A DNA stretch of 64,000 bases, taken from NCBI GenBank assembly GCA_015501055.1, contig JADNYV010000109.1:55669-119668 (forward strand). Direction: 5' to 3'. The translations under genes were made by a program, and so were the position numbers. Below, one piece after another: positions 49,317 through 60,209 of the stretch. Positions within the stretch are counted from its first letter, which is position 1. Each line of letters opens with the position of its first letter. This stretch comes from Mucidula mucida (taxonomy: Eukaryota > Basidiomycota > Agaricomycetes > Agaricales > Physalacriaceae). Under the pieces are notes generated by a model that ran no database searches, had not been told where the DNA came from, and worked only from the letters and a program-made list of their open reading frames with translations.

Positions 49317-50118
49317 CCTTCCCGTATTTATTGTCGTCGTTGGGCAGTGGCGGCGGTTCCTTGTTGTACGTTTTACCGCGTTGTGTGACGCTGTTATGTA
49401 CCGACTGCTTTGACGCTACCACGTGGTTGGCCTTTCTCCTTCCGCCAATCCGTCAAAGGTGAACAATTTGGGTCGCTTTTGACCTTTCCCTATTGTCCGA
49501 CACTAGTCCACTCCCGAATTATGAGTAATTGTGGCGTCTACAAAAGTACAAGGATGACTAGTATACACGCCAGCCGTCAGATCTTCGCTGCTGTTCCGGT
49601 TGTGCCACGCGTTTAAGCTTAAGAAACGGGATCATGGGTTGTTCAATACACGACTATCACCAATACGACTCCAATCACTGAACGCAGGAGCGAGAACTAA
49701 GGAAGCTTAGTACAATGACCTCGGCCCCACCTCGCAATCCAAAAGACGCGTAGTGACCATTGCAATAGGTTTAGAGAAAGCTTCCTCTCACGAGCAAGCG
49801 TATCACTTGAGTCATGCCGCTAATCACAGCAGCTGTAAAATTTCCCATTAGGCTCTTCAAACTAACTCATTTCCCTCGGTGTCCTCAATGCAATGCATGC
49901 CGGTACTCCCGAAGCGATTAGAAGTTTACTGAGCACTTGGATGTCTTCGAGATGCACTAGGAATATATCACGGCTTTCCAAATGAAGGTAGATACAACGA
50001 ACTAGACATCACATTGAAGGCTACAGAATGAAGAGAGTACATACAGTCAGATGCAGCAACAACAACCATTTCTATCCAACAAATTCCGCACCTCCGAATG
50101 ATCCGGTCAGAGCCTCGA
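49317..50118. other. Intergenic (0.8 kb), nothing recognised
   Basis: Holds the promoter of the upstream Ser/Pro-rich gene and the 3' UTR of the F-BAR gene; a GTCGTC/GTTGTC-rich stretch lies just left of this, inside the coding exon. Confidence 0.35.
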
Positions 50119-53100
50119 CTAGAACAGACAAACAAAGTTGCTCGGAAATACCTCTCGTCCCCTCACTACCCTCCCTTCATCAAGCAGCCGACCCGTCCAC
50201 CATCCATCCTCCGGTGTACTTGTGACTGCAATGATATCTCCCGCCTGGAAGTCAAACTCCTCGGGTATAGTTGCGGTGTAATCATATAGCGCTTTGACTG
50301 AAGAGTGTAAATATGTTGACGTCCAGAAAGAAAGCAGACACATTACCATAAAACAGAACAGGTTTATCCTCTTCAACTGGCGGCGGCGGCGGCGGCGGTG
50401 CAGGGTATGAACCTTGCCTGGAGATAGATCCACCGTTGGAATAATACGAGCTAGTCGACACATCCCTCGAGACAGCGTGTCCGGTGGTTGAGACGTTTCT
50501 CCCGTTGGTGTATGCCCCGTTCGCCTGGTAGCCTTGATTGGGTGGTGGTTGTTGATAGCTCTGGCTTGCCGGAGGCGGCGCCTGGTAATTCTGAGTCGCC
50601 GGTGGAGGTTGCTGATAGCTCTGACTTGCGGGATATTGATACTGCTGTGGCGGCTGTTGATAATATCCTGGGCTTGCTGCCGTCGTAATCGGCGGTGGTG
50701 GGGGTACAACTGCTCCGCCTGGGCCAATATACGATGGTCGTCGCTGTACTCCTTGGCCTTGACCACCATATGGTGGTGCTTGACTCGTTGGCGGTGCAGC
50801 ATATGCAGGTGTTTGGCTTGGTGGAGGTGCTTGATAAGGCGGCTGCGAAGGAGGCGGCGGTGGGTGCTGATATCCACTCCCCGACGTAGGCCGCTGCTGG
50901 TATCCACTCCCCGATGTAGGCCGTTGCTGATACCCACCTCCAGGAGATGTATAACCAGTTCCAGGTGGGCTCATGCCTGATGTGGGGCGTGGGTTTTGAT
51001 TTTGGCTTTGGCTCTGACTTTGCGGGCGTTGTTGATATGTGTTACCCTGTTGTGGATAACGCAAGGCCATCTCGTCTTGGACTACCCGTCCATTCACGTC
51101 ATGGGCCATACCTGGCGAGGTAGCACGCACAGGATTTGGGGATGGAGCAGCCATCGACCCAGAACGACTTTGTGGCGCATGTATTGTCGACGTATTAACT
51201 GAGGAATGTGCGCCTAAAACGGAAAAGTGAGCTTCTATTGAGAATAAGAAACAATGTACTCGCCAGTTGGGCCAGGGGATATATACTGACCAGGTGCTGG
51301 GCTCACGCTCCTGCTCATTGGTTGTGGCGAAGCAGCACGAGACCCAGTGCCCACACCGGCATACCCACCACTTGTTGGTCGCTGTAGTCCACTTCCACCG
51401 GTACTCTGCTGACTGAGAGAATGGGCGTGTCCGGGCGTCCCACCTTGTGATGCCGAGGCATTGAATGATCCTCTCCTCTTTCGTTCCCCAGGCAAACTCT
51501 GTTCATAATCCTTGAGGGTAGCCTGGATATCGACATCTTGCATAGACATACTCGTCCTAGGCTGCATAAACGCCGCTGTGGGAGCACCAGTGTTCGGATT
51601 CGGCGACGTCGCACGAGAATGACTGGGCGTCATGGTCGGAAGCGTACCGACGACCATCTCTGCACTGTTCCTATAGTCCCTACCAGGACCCGGGGAAGGC
51701 ACTCGTATGGCCGGTGATGGTGCTCTTGCCGGTTTAGCTGGGGACGGCGCTCTGGCAGGTTTGACGGGAGATGGATCTCTTGATCGTGGAGGAAGTGCAG
51801 GCTTGACAGCTGATGGTGCTTGTCCTTGATTTACAGTCGACCGTCGCCTCACACTGCCTGCCGTGCTCACCTCCTTCGTGAGGGCCTCGAGGGTCTGCGC
51901 CAATGGGTCGTTACTATCTGCAGCACTCGGGGGTGGCAATGTTGCAGGGCGAGAAGGACCCGGCGGCGGCGAGGTTACGTCGTCATCAACTGGCGTGACC
52001 GGCTTCCTTGTAACTGTAGTAGAACGACGAGAGACGGATGGAACGTTTTGAGGGACAGGTTGTTCAAGTTTAGCGAGTGAGAATCCTCCGGCACCCAATC
52101 CAGCGCGGTTGATACCGTCATCCTGTTCTTCTTCCTTCCGGTCCTCCCCTTCATCACGATCTGAATCGTCGTCTGCGGCTTGTTTTGTGGGACTGACACT
52201 GCCTGCCCGTCTTACAGCGAGATTCTCCTCGCTGAGTTGATCAGCGACTGTTCTCTTTTTCCTTGGTCGCGATACCCTCGTAAAGTCAGCCAGTCTATAA
52301 GTTTCCGCATCATCGCCCGGATCCGGATGCGTATAGTCAACGATCATGGGAGGGTCAGGAATCTGACGACCAGTGCCATGATCTCGAACAAAGTTCTCCA
52401 CATCTCGTTCGACGTCGGTCTCTTCCAGCGCCAAACGTAACTTTTCGCAGCTCTGGGTACAAACATTAGCTTCGGAAAGTTGCTGTAGTGGAGCAAGCTT
52501 ACATTATCGTCCATTACACACACTGTACTGACCACATTCGCATACGCCCATAGCACGTCCTTTGCAAACTCTCCTCTTTCCTGTTCCACGTCTTCGCACG
52601 CGTCGCAAACCGATTTCCAGTGAGATTCGAATTCCTTTGCCTGGATAATGTTAGAATATTAAAAACCGACTGAAGGAGACCGACCTTTTCGGCATAGACT
52701 TTGGAGAAACCCTCGTATTCGCGCCGAGTGTCGCCCACAGATTGGCGCGCTCGTTCGAGCTTGAGGGTAACCTTGTCTAACTCACGGCCGTGGACAAGGG
52801 TGCTCTGTGCGGTATAGCCGTTGATCTTGACCATGTCCTGTTCGTACTTGTCCTTTGCGCGCCTCACGTGTTCGAGCTGTTGCATCTTTGCCTTCCAGTC
52901 CTTTTCAATCGGGCTAATCGTACTCTTCTTGAAGCCGTTTAAGTCTGTCAGAAACACACCGGTCTTGGCCTCCAGCTCTGTTGTCAAAGTATGGGCAAGT
53001 CGAGTGTGATGTTTGGCCTGATTGGCCGTTTCGAGAATGAGGGTATCGAGGGTTGTGCGCAGGTCGCCGCCCTCGCCCCGCCCCATGCCGCCGCCGGAAA

Positions 53101-53356
53101 ACGAGCGCGCCAGCTTAGATAGACGCTTGGCATAGTCCTCCTCGACTATCGCCCGCTCTCGCCAGAATGTCCTAAGCTCCTCCATGGTCTTGATAGAGCC
53201 TTTCATTTTCCCCAAGAGAACTGGCACTCCAGCATCACCGGGGCCCCAAAAGCTGTTGCAGAAGGCGTAGGGTGAGGACGGCGTGTGGCCATGGCCGTGG
53301 GAGGACGAGGCATAGGTCGACTTTGCATATCCAGCCGATGATGGTGGACGGGACAT
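50119..53356 (-). CDS. F-BAR and SH3 protein of the Hof1/Cdc15/Imp2 family
   Basis: Membrane-bending scaffold of the contractile ring that couples actomyosin to septum formation. From ATG 53356 (MSRPPSSAGYAKSTY) the F-BAR domain begins PYAFCNSFWGPGDAGVPVLL, then EELRTFWRERAIVEEDYAKR and LARSF, and continues through AKMQQLEHVRRAKDKYEQDM to the coiled helices around 52400. The middle is a long disordered region: repeated SPVKPARAPSPAKPARAPSP, then a Gln/Pro/Tyr-rich section with YQQRPTSGSG and SYQQPPP repeats. The last exon encodes the SH3 domain VKALYDYTATIPEEFDFQAG ... EDGWWTGRL ... VFPSNFV. About five short introns; no frame break. The order F-BAR, low complexity, SH3 is diagnostic of the family. 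Confidence 0.93.
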
Positions 53357-53744
53357 GCTAGCCTCGAGTTATTGACAGCGTTTTTGCGTGTCGTCGCAAG
53401 TAGCCAACGAGGGAAGATCGCAGAGCTATCGGCAGCTTACATCATCTAACCCTACTTAGACGCGTAACCCTAGCGCCGCGTCCTTGACGAAACAACGCGA
53501 CTGAGACACAAAGCATCATTGGTGCGGGAAGATATGGCCCAGTCCAAGCATCCTCAATTGCTCTGATTTCCTCGTCAAGTTTCCAACTTGTCTCCAATTT
53601 GCTTATTTGTGCCTACCTGTTCTCTCTCCGGCGCTTGCCTGGTTCTAACTTTCCAACACCATCACCTCTGTTCAGACTGTCACTCGAGACTCCCTACCTC
53701 CTCTCCGCATATCCTTCACGAACACCCAGTACACCATCCCCTCC
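53357..53744. other. Divergent intergenic region
   Basis: About 390 bp between the F-BAR gene and the protease pseudogene, holding both promoters; pyrimidine-rich near 53620-53740. Confidence 0.35.
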
Positions 53745-54033
53745 ATGGATCCCAATGCTCGTTTCATTCCTTCCGACCTCGAGGCTCTCAACTTCTACTA
53801 CGGGTTGGAGTCCAAGCCCATCCTCGTCGCGCGATCCGATCGTGTTGCCTGGGTGCCCTCCGAGGGTCCTTACACCTTTGTGGAACCCAAGGAGCTGACG
53901 CCTTTCGGATCTCATCTTCTCAAGAGCTTCTGGGATGAGACCGTTAGTGTCGCGATGGAGAGCTATTTGCAGGAGCAGGGTGTCCAGTACACGGGGTTAA
54001 CTCCCCTTCGCATCGGCCCAGCTGACCAAGACT

Positions 54034-54071
54034 CCCCTCCCGCCATCATCTTCCCCTCCCGCCATCATCTT
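54034..54071. repeat. 19-bp perfect tandem duplication causing a frameshift
   Basis: CCCCTCCCGCCATCATCTT occurs at 54034-54052 and again at 54053-54071. Nineteen is not a multiple of three, so the second copy shifts the frame and leads to a stop at about 54114-54116. With a single copy the peptidase frame runs on. Confidence 0.92.
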
Positions 54072-54470
54072 CATGGGAGTCCGTCCCGGCTCTCTCTCTC
54101 GCGAGAAGGGCTATGAGGTCGCTGTCCATTGCCACAGTATCCTCGTTCAGCACGACATCACCGACATCCACGTTCAGATCCGCGAGGCCGAGGCCACCTT
54201 CTCTGCCGCCTCGCTGTTCAAGCCCGCCGTCACCGCCAACGTCGCTTACAACCTTCGCCAGCCCTTCTCCACTTCCCTGGGCATCCCCATTTGCAATGCT
54301 AGCACCCCCCACATTGAGGGCACGGGAGGCTTCTTCTTCACCCGCAACGGGAAGCTCTTCATGATCATAGCTCGGCATGTCATGTTTGACCCAAACGCGG
54401 TGAAGAACGACAAGTACGAGTACAAGGATGGCACCGGGGCGGCTTGTATCAACGTCATGTTCCTCGGCAC

Positions 54471-55653
54471 GGCCGCCTAGGACCCCCAATAGTGCTACTA
54501 AATGTCGTCCTAAATTTTGCCTGTTTTGCCTACTTGATGTCCGAACCGATTTTTGGCCTGTGGCCCCGTTTCTTGTCCGAATCCTGGACCGGCATGGTCT
54601 CAGAGCCTAGTTTTTGTCCGAACTTGAGGCCGGGCTCCGAAATTGCCCAAATTTCGCCGGGACCGCAAATTTTCGCTTCTGAAAGAGCAGGGAGTGTATT
54701 ACCGGCCATTTTGAAGTACACAAACATATTGTAGAAACTCTAACTAAGACCAGTCGAGTTCTTCATCATCGTCTTGCTTCCGCTTCCGGAACTGGACCAT
54801 GGCCGACGTGAATTTTGGAAAACCAGCCTGCAGCGACTTGAAGGTCGCAAACGCGGATGCAGAAATGGTGAGCCATGATTCACTATCAGAGGGTTTAGAG
54901 GAGAGCAATGTCAAAAAGCTGTATGGTTGAAGAAGCATAAACCCTTTCGCATGAAACGGTGAGAATGTGGGTGAGAACTTGCGGAACTGTCTTTGCTGCA
55001 TGTGCTCATAAAGCTGAACGGCGATTCGGGATGTTGCCGACAGATTGGTGGAGTGCGAGGAGGTCGGGGACTAGCATTTCCTGTGCAGGGAGGAGTTGTG
55101 CGAGTGTGGGTGGCATTGTAACTTCCGCCGCAAAAGCGTCCATGACGTGTAGCGGCGCGTCGCGGTACTTTTTCCCCTTTCCAATCCATTCAGCTCGTCA
55201 AAAGACAGTACTTTCAATGTCCAACAACATGGGGCAGACTTGGTCTCTTGGATGGAAGAACTGTGGTAGTAAATTTCAATTTCAAAATATGCTATCATCG
55301 TAGCAGTCATACTTGGTCGATACTGTTTTGGCTACGTGAATATATAAGAAATTTGTTGCCATCCTTGACGCTACCAGGCCACGATGTGTTGACCTAGGCC
55401 ATGAAGACCCAAATATAGTAAGATTGGACAGAAAATGACTGTTGTTCCGGCCCAAAGACAGCCACTTGTTTGAATCTGGGACCTCTCCAGAACACCCTCA
55501 CCGGTCCCATTCTGTCCAAACTCTGACCTGGGCTCCGCCTGCGGCGCCAATCATTTTGTCTGAACTTGACACAACATTTGACCACTTTTGGCAAATTTTT
55601 GTCCGAACCTACAGGACGACATTTCGTAGCACTATTGGGGGTCCTGGCCGCCT
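54471..55653. mobile_element. Non-autonomous DNA transposon, 33-bp TIRs and 8-bp target duplication (hAT-like)
   Basis: The element proper is 54479-55645 (1,167 bp). TIRs are 54479-54511 and 55613-55645, starting AGGACCCCCAATAGTGCTAC and ending ATGTCGTCCT, with one mismatch at position 21. The target duplication GGCCGCCT is perfect at 54471-54478 and 55646-55653. Eight-bp duplications and subterminal repeats (TTGTCCGAAC-type motifs near 54539, 54577, 54616 and, inverted or varied, in the right end near 55558 and 55600) point to the hAT superfamily. P-type elements also make 8-bp duplications. No transposase is recognisable, so it depends on another copy. Inside, the minus strand between 55190 and 54744 has protein-like frames (MDAFAAEVTMPPTLAQLLPA; then SESWLTISASAFATFKSLQA ending DDDEELDWS), perhaps a captured or decayed gene. 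Confidence 0.85.
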
Positions 55654-56531
55654 TTGACGCTCGCGTCCAAGATATCCAGGGCAAGATCGATGGTCAGATT
55701 GCCAACCTTGCGTTCCTCAAAAAGCGCTTGGCACTTGCCGAGAACTTGAAGGAGGACGAGGCTGCTGCAGAGCGGAAGGCGGTACAGCGCGAGATGGACA
55801 AGGCAAAGGATGCTATTGGAGTGTTTGAGAAGTTGCAGAAGGACGTCAAGAGAGACTGGGCCGATGAGACCAAGCACATCATTGGTCATGTCATCTTTTT
55901 GCCCCCCATCGCCTTTAGCGTAGGCGAGGGACGGTACACCAAGGACTGGGAAATCATTGAGATTTACCCCGACATGATCAACAGGCGTAACTTCGTTGGC
56001 AACACTGTCAATCTTGGCCAGATTGTTGCTGCCGACTTCAAGAAGTTGATGTACCCCCATCTCGCCAACCCTCACTCATTTGACTACCCCGGCGATTGTC
56101 TCCATAGGTGTCGTGGTATCCTCTCGGACAGGGATATGCTCAATCCCAATCCGAAGACAAAGAACCAGGACGCCGAGCCCACCATTATGGCCATCCAGAA
56201 CGGCAACGGCTCCGGACTCCAAGTCGGCCGCATCAACAACATCTGTTCTGTCGTCCGCCGCTACTACAACAATCTGCCTGGTGTTTCGTCAAGGGAGGTA
56301 GCCGTGCTTCCTTACACCTCCAAGTCTGGCCCCTTCTCCAAGCCCGGAGACTCTGGCGCAGGTGTCGTCGCCGGTGACGGTAGGATCTGTGGCCTGCTCA
56401 CTGGCGGAGACGGTATCACTGAAACCTTGGATATCACGTACCTCACCCCCTTCGACTTCGTCATCGCGCGCATGAAGCACTTCGGTATTGACAGCGCCAA
56501 CTTCTTCCCTTTGGCAGATGATCTCGCTTGA

Positions 56532-57400
56532 ACGTCGTCCTCTTTCCAGATCTCCCAAACCTAGTCGTCCCCTTTCCTATGCCTTTTTTCCCTTTCTCTT
56601 TTCTCTCTTGTTCTATCCTGCTTTTCCCCACCCACCCCCTCGCCCCACACCCCTCGTCCCCACACCCTTTTCTTCTTCTACGACCTCGCTGTTCATGTTC
56701 CGCGGACTCTTCGTTAGCTCAACTAGGTCTAGGTACTTCCTTCATACGGTACAGGGACTCGTGCTTGCCGAGACGTGGCTTCCTACATACTGCGCTGTCC
56801 TTTTTGTCGTCTTATAAAACTTGATCGCTTACCTTGTAGAGTAAAGACAACTATAACCACAGCAGCTCATGACATGCACACCCACACCCAGGGGTGTACA
56901 CCCACACTCGGGTATGTGCATCACCTTTTAGACGGCATATCAGAATTCCGATACCTCAGCCGGATGCGCCACATGGTGTACATGGCATCCGGTGGGATGC
57001 CACCACATTTGGAGTAGTGCTAGAAATAGTTAGTAAAAGCACATTGAGAAAGTAGCACGTAGAACATAGATATAGAACACGTTGATCTAAACATACCTCC
57101 TGTCACGCAAATGACCCACATGAATCTGCACTTGACGCGGATGTGCAGTTCATGTGCGTCATCATCCTTCAGGCTTACTGCAAATTGAACGACACACTCC
57201 CTATGAAATCATTGTACAAAACTCAACTTTCATTAAACTTGTCTAATAGGAAAAATGTCCGGTTCCTCATCAGAATAGGCATAGCCCACGGTTCAGCGAC
57301 TACAACGCTTCGGATTTGACTGCTTGCCTACGCTGACTGGAGGCCAATGAGAGATATGATGAAAGCGTTGGACCACAGATGCACTCGTTGAACACTAACT
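56532..57400. other. Gap with 3' UTR and imperfect palindromes
   Basis: The first 280 bp are pyrimidine-rich 3' UTR of the peptidase gene. Then come small inverted repeats: GCCGGATGC...GCATCCGG around 56959-56996, and 57113-57160 where CACATGAA-T-CTGCAC pairs with GTGCAG-TTCATGTG across an 11-nt loop. They may be the ends of a small transposon, but I could not find matching termini. Confidence 0.4.
57113..57160. repeat. Imperfect palindrome
   Basis: Arms CACATGAATCTGCAC (57117-57131) and GTGCAGTTCATGTG (57143-57156) pair with one unpaired T, flanked by further GAC/GTC pairing. No associated gene; function unknown. Confidence 0.7.
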
Positions 57401-58189
57401 TCACGTGTAATCTTGATCGGCTTGCCATTGCGTCGGGTCCATGGAATCAACGAGAGGGTTCATCCATTTAACCAGCAAAGGGGCTTCATCATCTATAGAA
57501 ACCTCATTGTCACACATCTGTCCGGTATTTTGATGGATGAACATACCCTCCACAAAGTCAACCATCTCTAAATCGTCATCAGAGTCGCAGGATGCATTGG
57601 CGGGTTCCTGAATTGCACTTGAAGCTGAAGGTAAAGAGTCATACTAGGGCATACCCATTACACCCTTGCTATCAGCATCCTCTTTGTTATGGTCAACATG
57701 TAAACAGGCTGGCAAAGATGTTAGGAACAGTGTGTTTGGACGAATGGAGCAACCAAACCGGCACTGAACAAAGGTGACAACAACATTGGAGAGGGGACCA
57801 AAAGTTCTAGGCATGAGTTCAGTCAAGCTCGTCAACATAATCCGAAGTATCTCCCGCTGTGCCGCTCACTGAGTTGTCCTGTGGCTCCAACTCTAAGTCA
57901 GAACTATCAAGAATTTTGAGAACTTCATGGCCGTTTTGGACTGTTGACCGTGTTCTGATGTCCTGACGGGGGATGCTTGTTGACGCCGTGTCACTGACAG
58001 ACTCAATCTTGATGACAGGTTCCGGCTCCTGTTTAATGGGGCATGATGCCAATTTTGATGATTCCGGGATGGACTGCTTCAGGAACGCTTGAAGTTTGTC
58101 TACATCCACCCAGTCCGTGTCTAGAAATCTTGTGGGGTTTTGCAAGATGTGTGTACGGAAAAGTCTGTCTGTATTGGTCAATGCTCGTC
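57401..58189 (-). pseudogene. Unidentified gene truncated at its 5' side by an LTR
   Basis: Minus-strand frames with an acidic, protein-like composition run right up to the LTR boundary at 58190: FLDTDWVDVDKLQAFLKQSI, IKQEPEPVIKIESVSDT and, further on, SCDSDDDLEMVDFVEGMFIH, APLLVKWMNPLVDSMDPTQW, ending QADQDYT and TGA at 57403-57401. The upstream part is missing because the retroelement starts there. I do not recognise a domain. It may be a host gene or an accessory ORF of an older transposon. One or two introns, or a frame break near 57640-57840, are needed. Confidence 0.45.
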
Positions 58190-58703
58190 TGTTAGCGACT
58201 GACTATAGCCACAAGACTAAACCAGGTACCACAGCAAGAACTAAAGGAGAAAGTGTTCGGTTCGTAAGACTAGGCTAGGCCAGGTATATAAACAAGATCG
58301 AACTAAAGTACAATGATGCTACGCTACTGCTTATATACTAGTAAGTCTGTGTTTGGGACTCCTTGTCCATACATGTTTCCGCTAGGGATAACTCCACGCC
58401 CTTGACCCAGTGTGTATGCTACTAGTCCGTGAAACCATTAAATACGAGTGGTAACTGCATGTAAGTAATAATACTAAAACCCATGTGTGCTACGAGTATC
58501 GGTGATGTGTATACAATAGGAAGTCCATGGGTATGGCATGTATGATGTCATCCATGTGTTGGCGTGTGTCTGACATGAGTACGGCTTTGGTAATGAAAAG
58601 GAGTATGATCAGTGACGAAACAGATGATGAAACAGTCCGTTAGTTGATAAGACAAGCCCCCGATAAGATATAATGAGATGTGAAAATATGGCAATTCATA
58701 ACA
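58190..58703 (-). repeat. 3' LTR of the minus-strand element (514 bp)
   Basis: Bounded by TGTTA and TAACA on both ends. On the minus strand it starts TGTTATGAATTGCC next to the polypurine tract and ends CTAACA at 58190. A TATA box (TATATAAG on the minus strand) lies at about 58331-58338. Inverted relative to the LTR at 62772-63299, with many substitutions and small indels between the two. Confidence 0.88.
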
Positions 58704-58716
58704 TCACCCCCTCCTT
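58704..58716 (-). other. Polypurine tract of the minus-strand element
   Basis: AAGGAGGGGGTGA on the minus strand ends exactly where the LTR begins with TG. It would be the primer for plus-strand DNA synthesis, and it overlaps the pol stop codon (TAA at 58717-58715). It fixes the orientation of the left LTR. Confidence 0.85.
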
Positions 58717-59329
58717 AAGGTGCAAGTTCTATTCTGCGCCAGAGTTGCTCCATAAGGGCTGCAGAGGGTAGCATGACATTGAGAGGTTCGGTATCAGGCG
58801 GTGGCATGGGTCGGAATAGATGTGATGGAAATTGCGACATGGGGACTTCAATGCGAGCAAGCGCGGGTGGCTTCGGCTTGTTGGATATTGTTGGTGGAAA
58901 TCGCTGATGCTTTGTTGGCATTTTTGAGATTGCATGCCAGTACCCATGTCTGCTTGTGTGTGCCATAACCCTTCCAGTGAACCTTGTATTGAAAACCCCC
59001 GCAGTACTTCGGGAATTCACCACTTTCTCAACCTCCCATTCCGGTTCGGCTCCTTCCAGCACAGGTGGTGACGCGTGTCTCGGGGTTGCGTCGGAAATTG
59101 CGGCTCGTGGTAAGGCATCAACAGGGCCTCATTGAACACAGGATGGATGCTTTTCCACGTGTGAGGAATCTGGAGTTGTAAGAACTCGTCCCACTTTCTT
59201 GATCACTTTGAACGGCCCAAAGTGTTTGTCATGAGCTTCTTCATTGGTCGGTCCGTGCTGAGATTTGTCCCTTCCAGCCATACTTTGTCGCCTTCCTTGT
59301 ACTCTACTGCTTCTGTCCGTTCCTGTCAT
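58715..59329 (-). pseudogene. Chromovirus pol C-terminus with chromodomain remains
   Basis: Frame 59062-58715 begins EPEWEVEKVVNSRSTAG, the start of a chromodomain. After a frame break the second half appears as YKVHWKGYGTHKQTWV in another frame, then NLKNANKA. The final tail ends EQLWRRIELAP. Chromodomains on integrases guide insertion to heterochromatin marks in related elements. Region 59130-59330 holds the linker in several broken frames. Confidence 0.7.
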
Positions 59330-59562
59330 AAAACCATTTCATGTCCTCTTTGCCATCTTCAATGCTGATCCCACTTCGTCCCATGTCTTCCTCATGCCGT
59401 CGGCAAACTCTTGCGCAGTCTCATTTCTCAATGCGTTTTCGGAGCGGTGCCTTTGTAGGGGTGTCTGCCCATGTCTGCGAAGAACGGAGTGACTTTGGTT
59501 GCCGAGTGTACCCAATCATTGTAAACAAATTTGGCAGAGGGTAACCATTCATGCCAGTTGTT

Positions 59563-60209
59563 CTAATGGTAATTGATGAATAACCGTAAGAAGTGTTCTA
59601 TCTCTTGGTTCAACCGTTCCGTTTGCCCATTCGCCTGTGGATGATACGCCATTGTGAAATTTCCTTCAATGCCCAGCAACCGGTACAACTCCTTCATGAA
59701 GCGTGAGTGATATTGCGGCCCTCGAACATGTATCATCTGTCGCAGCAATCCATGTATGGGAAAGATGTGATTGCGGTAAATACAAGCCATGCCTTCCAAC
59801 GTCAGGGTGGTGTGTGTTGGTATAATATGTAACCACTTTGTAAAATGATCCACAAATGTGCTGATTGCATTGTATCCTTCCAACTCCGGCAACTCGCCGA
59901 TCATGTCCGTCCCAACTTTCTCCCATGGTTTGCTTGGTACATCTATAGGATGGAGGGTGCAGCCGGCTTTGTGTGATGTGACTTTGTAACTTGGCATTTT
60001 TGACACCCTTCTACGTATTCGCGGACATCTCGGCTGATTCCTGGCCACCAATAGGTGTGTGTAATCAACTCAAGAGTCTTATATTGTTCTAGATGCCCTG
60101 TAAGCTGTGCATTATGGTGCATTCCAATAACTTTCCCCGCAGTTCCTTGTCCTTCGGTATGTAAATACGATCTTTCCACATAATAAGTCCATTTTCCTTC
60201 TCTTCCCAT
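59563..60209 (-). pseudogene. Chromovirus integrase, catalytic site altered
   Basis: The zinc-binding HHCC region is visible in 60209-59943 (MHHNAQLTGHLEQYKTLELI followed by THTYWWPG, and CQKCQ). The catalytic core follows in another frame: PWEKVGTDMIGELPELEGYN (first Asp), FVDHFTKWL, VRGPQYHSRFM and YHPQANGQTERLNQEIE (Glu). In gypsy integrases the second catalytic Asp stands in SDRGPQ; here it is HVRGPQ, so the Asp has become Val. A frame break lies near 59950. Confidence 0.8.

Larger units (their letters stand above)
53745..56531 (+). pseudogene. Trypsin-like serine peptidase gene broken by a 19-bp duplication and a transposon
   Basis: One ancestral reading frame in three pieces. Piece 1 (53745-54052) starts MDPNARFIPSDLEALNFYYG and ends PPAIIF. 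Piece 2 (from 54072 to 54478) has ILVQHDITDIHVQIREAEAT and GTGGFFFTRN ... IIARHVMF, where the His of ARHV fits the catalytic His of a trypsin fold. Piece 3 (55646-56531) has a coiled segment (FLKKRLALAENLKEDEAAAE), then KPGDSGAGVV with the GDSG catalytic Ser motif, GRICGLLTGGDG, and the end FFPLADDLA. Pieces 1 and 2 are separated by a tandem 19-bp duplication (54034-54071); pieces 2 and 3 by a 1,167-bp inverted-repeat element. Taking out the insert and one 8-bp target copy restores the frame exactly. There is no signal peptide. Function is inferred from the His and GDSG motifs only. Confidence 0.82.

Noticed and set aside
50534..50980. Trp/Arg-rich plus-strand ORF
   Set aside because: Antisense shadow of the Gln/Pro-rich linker of the F-BAR protein.
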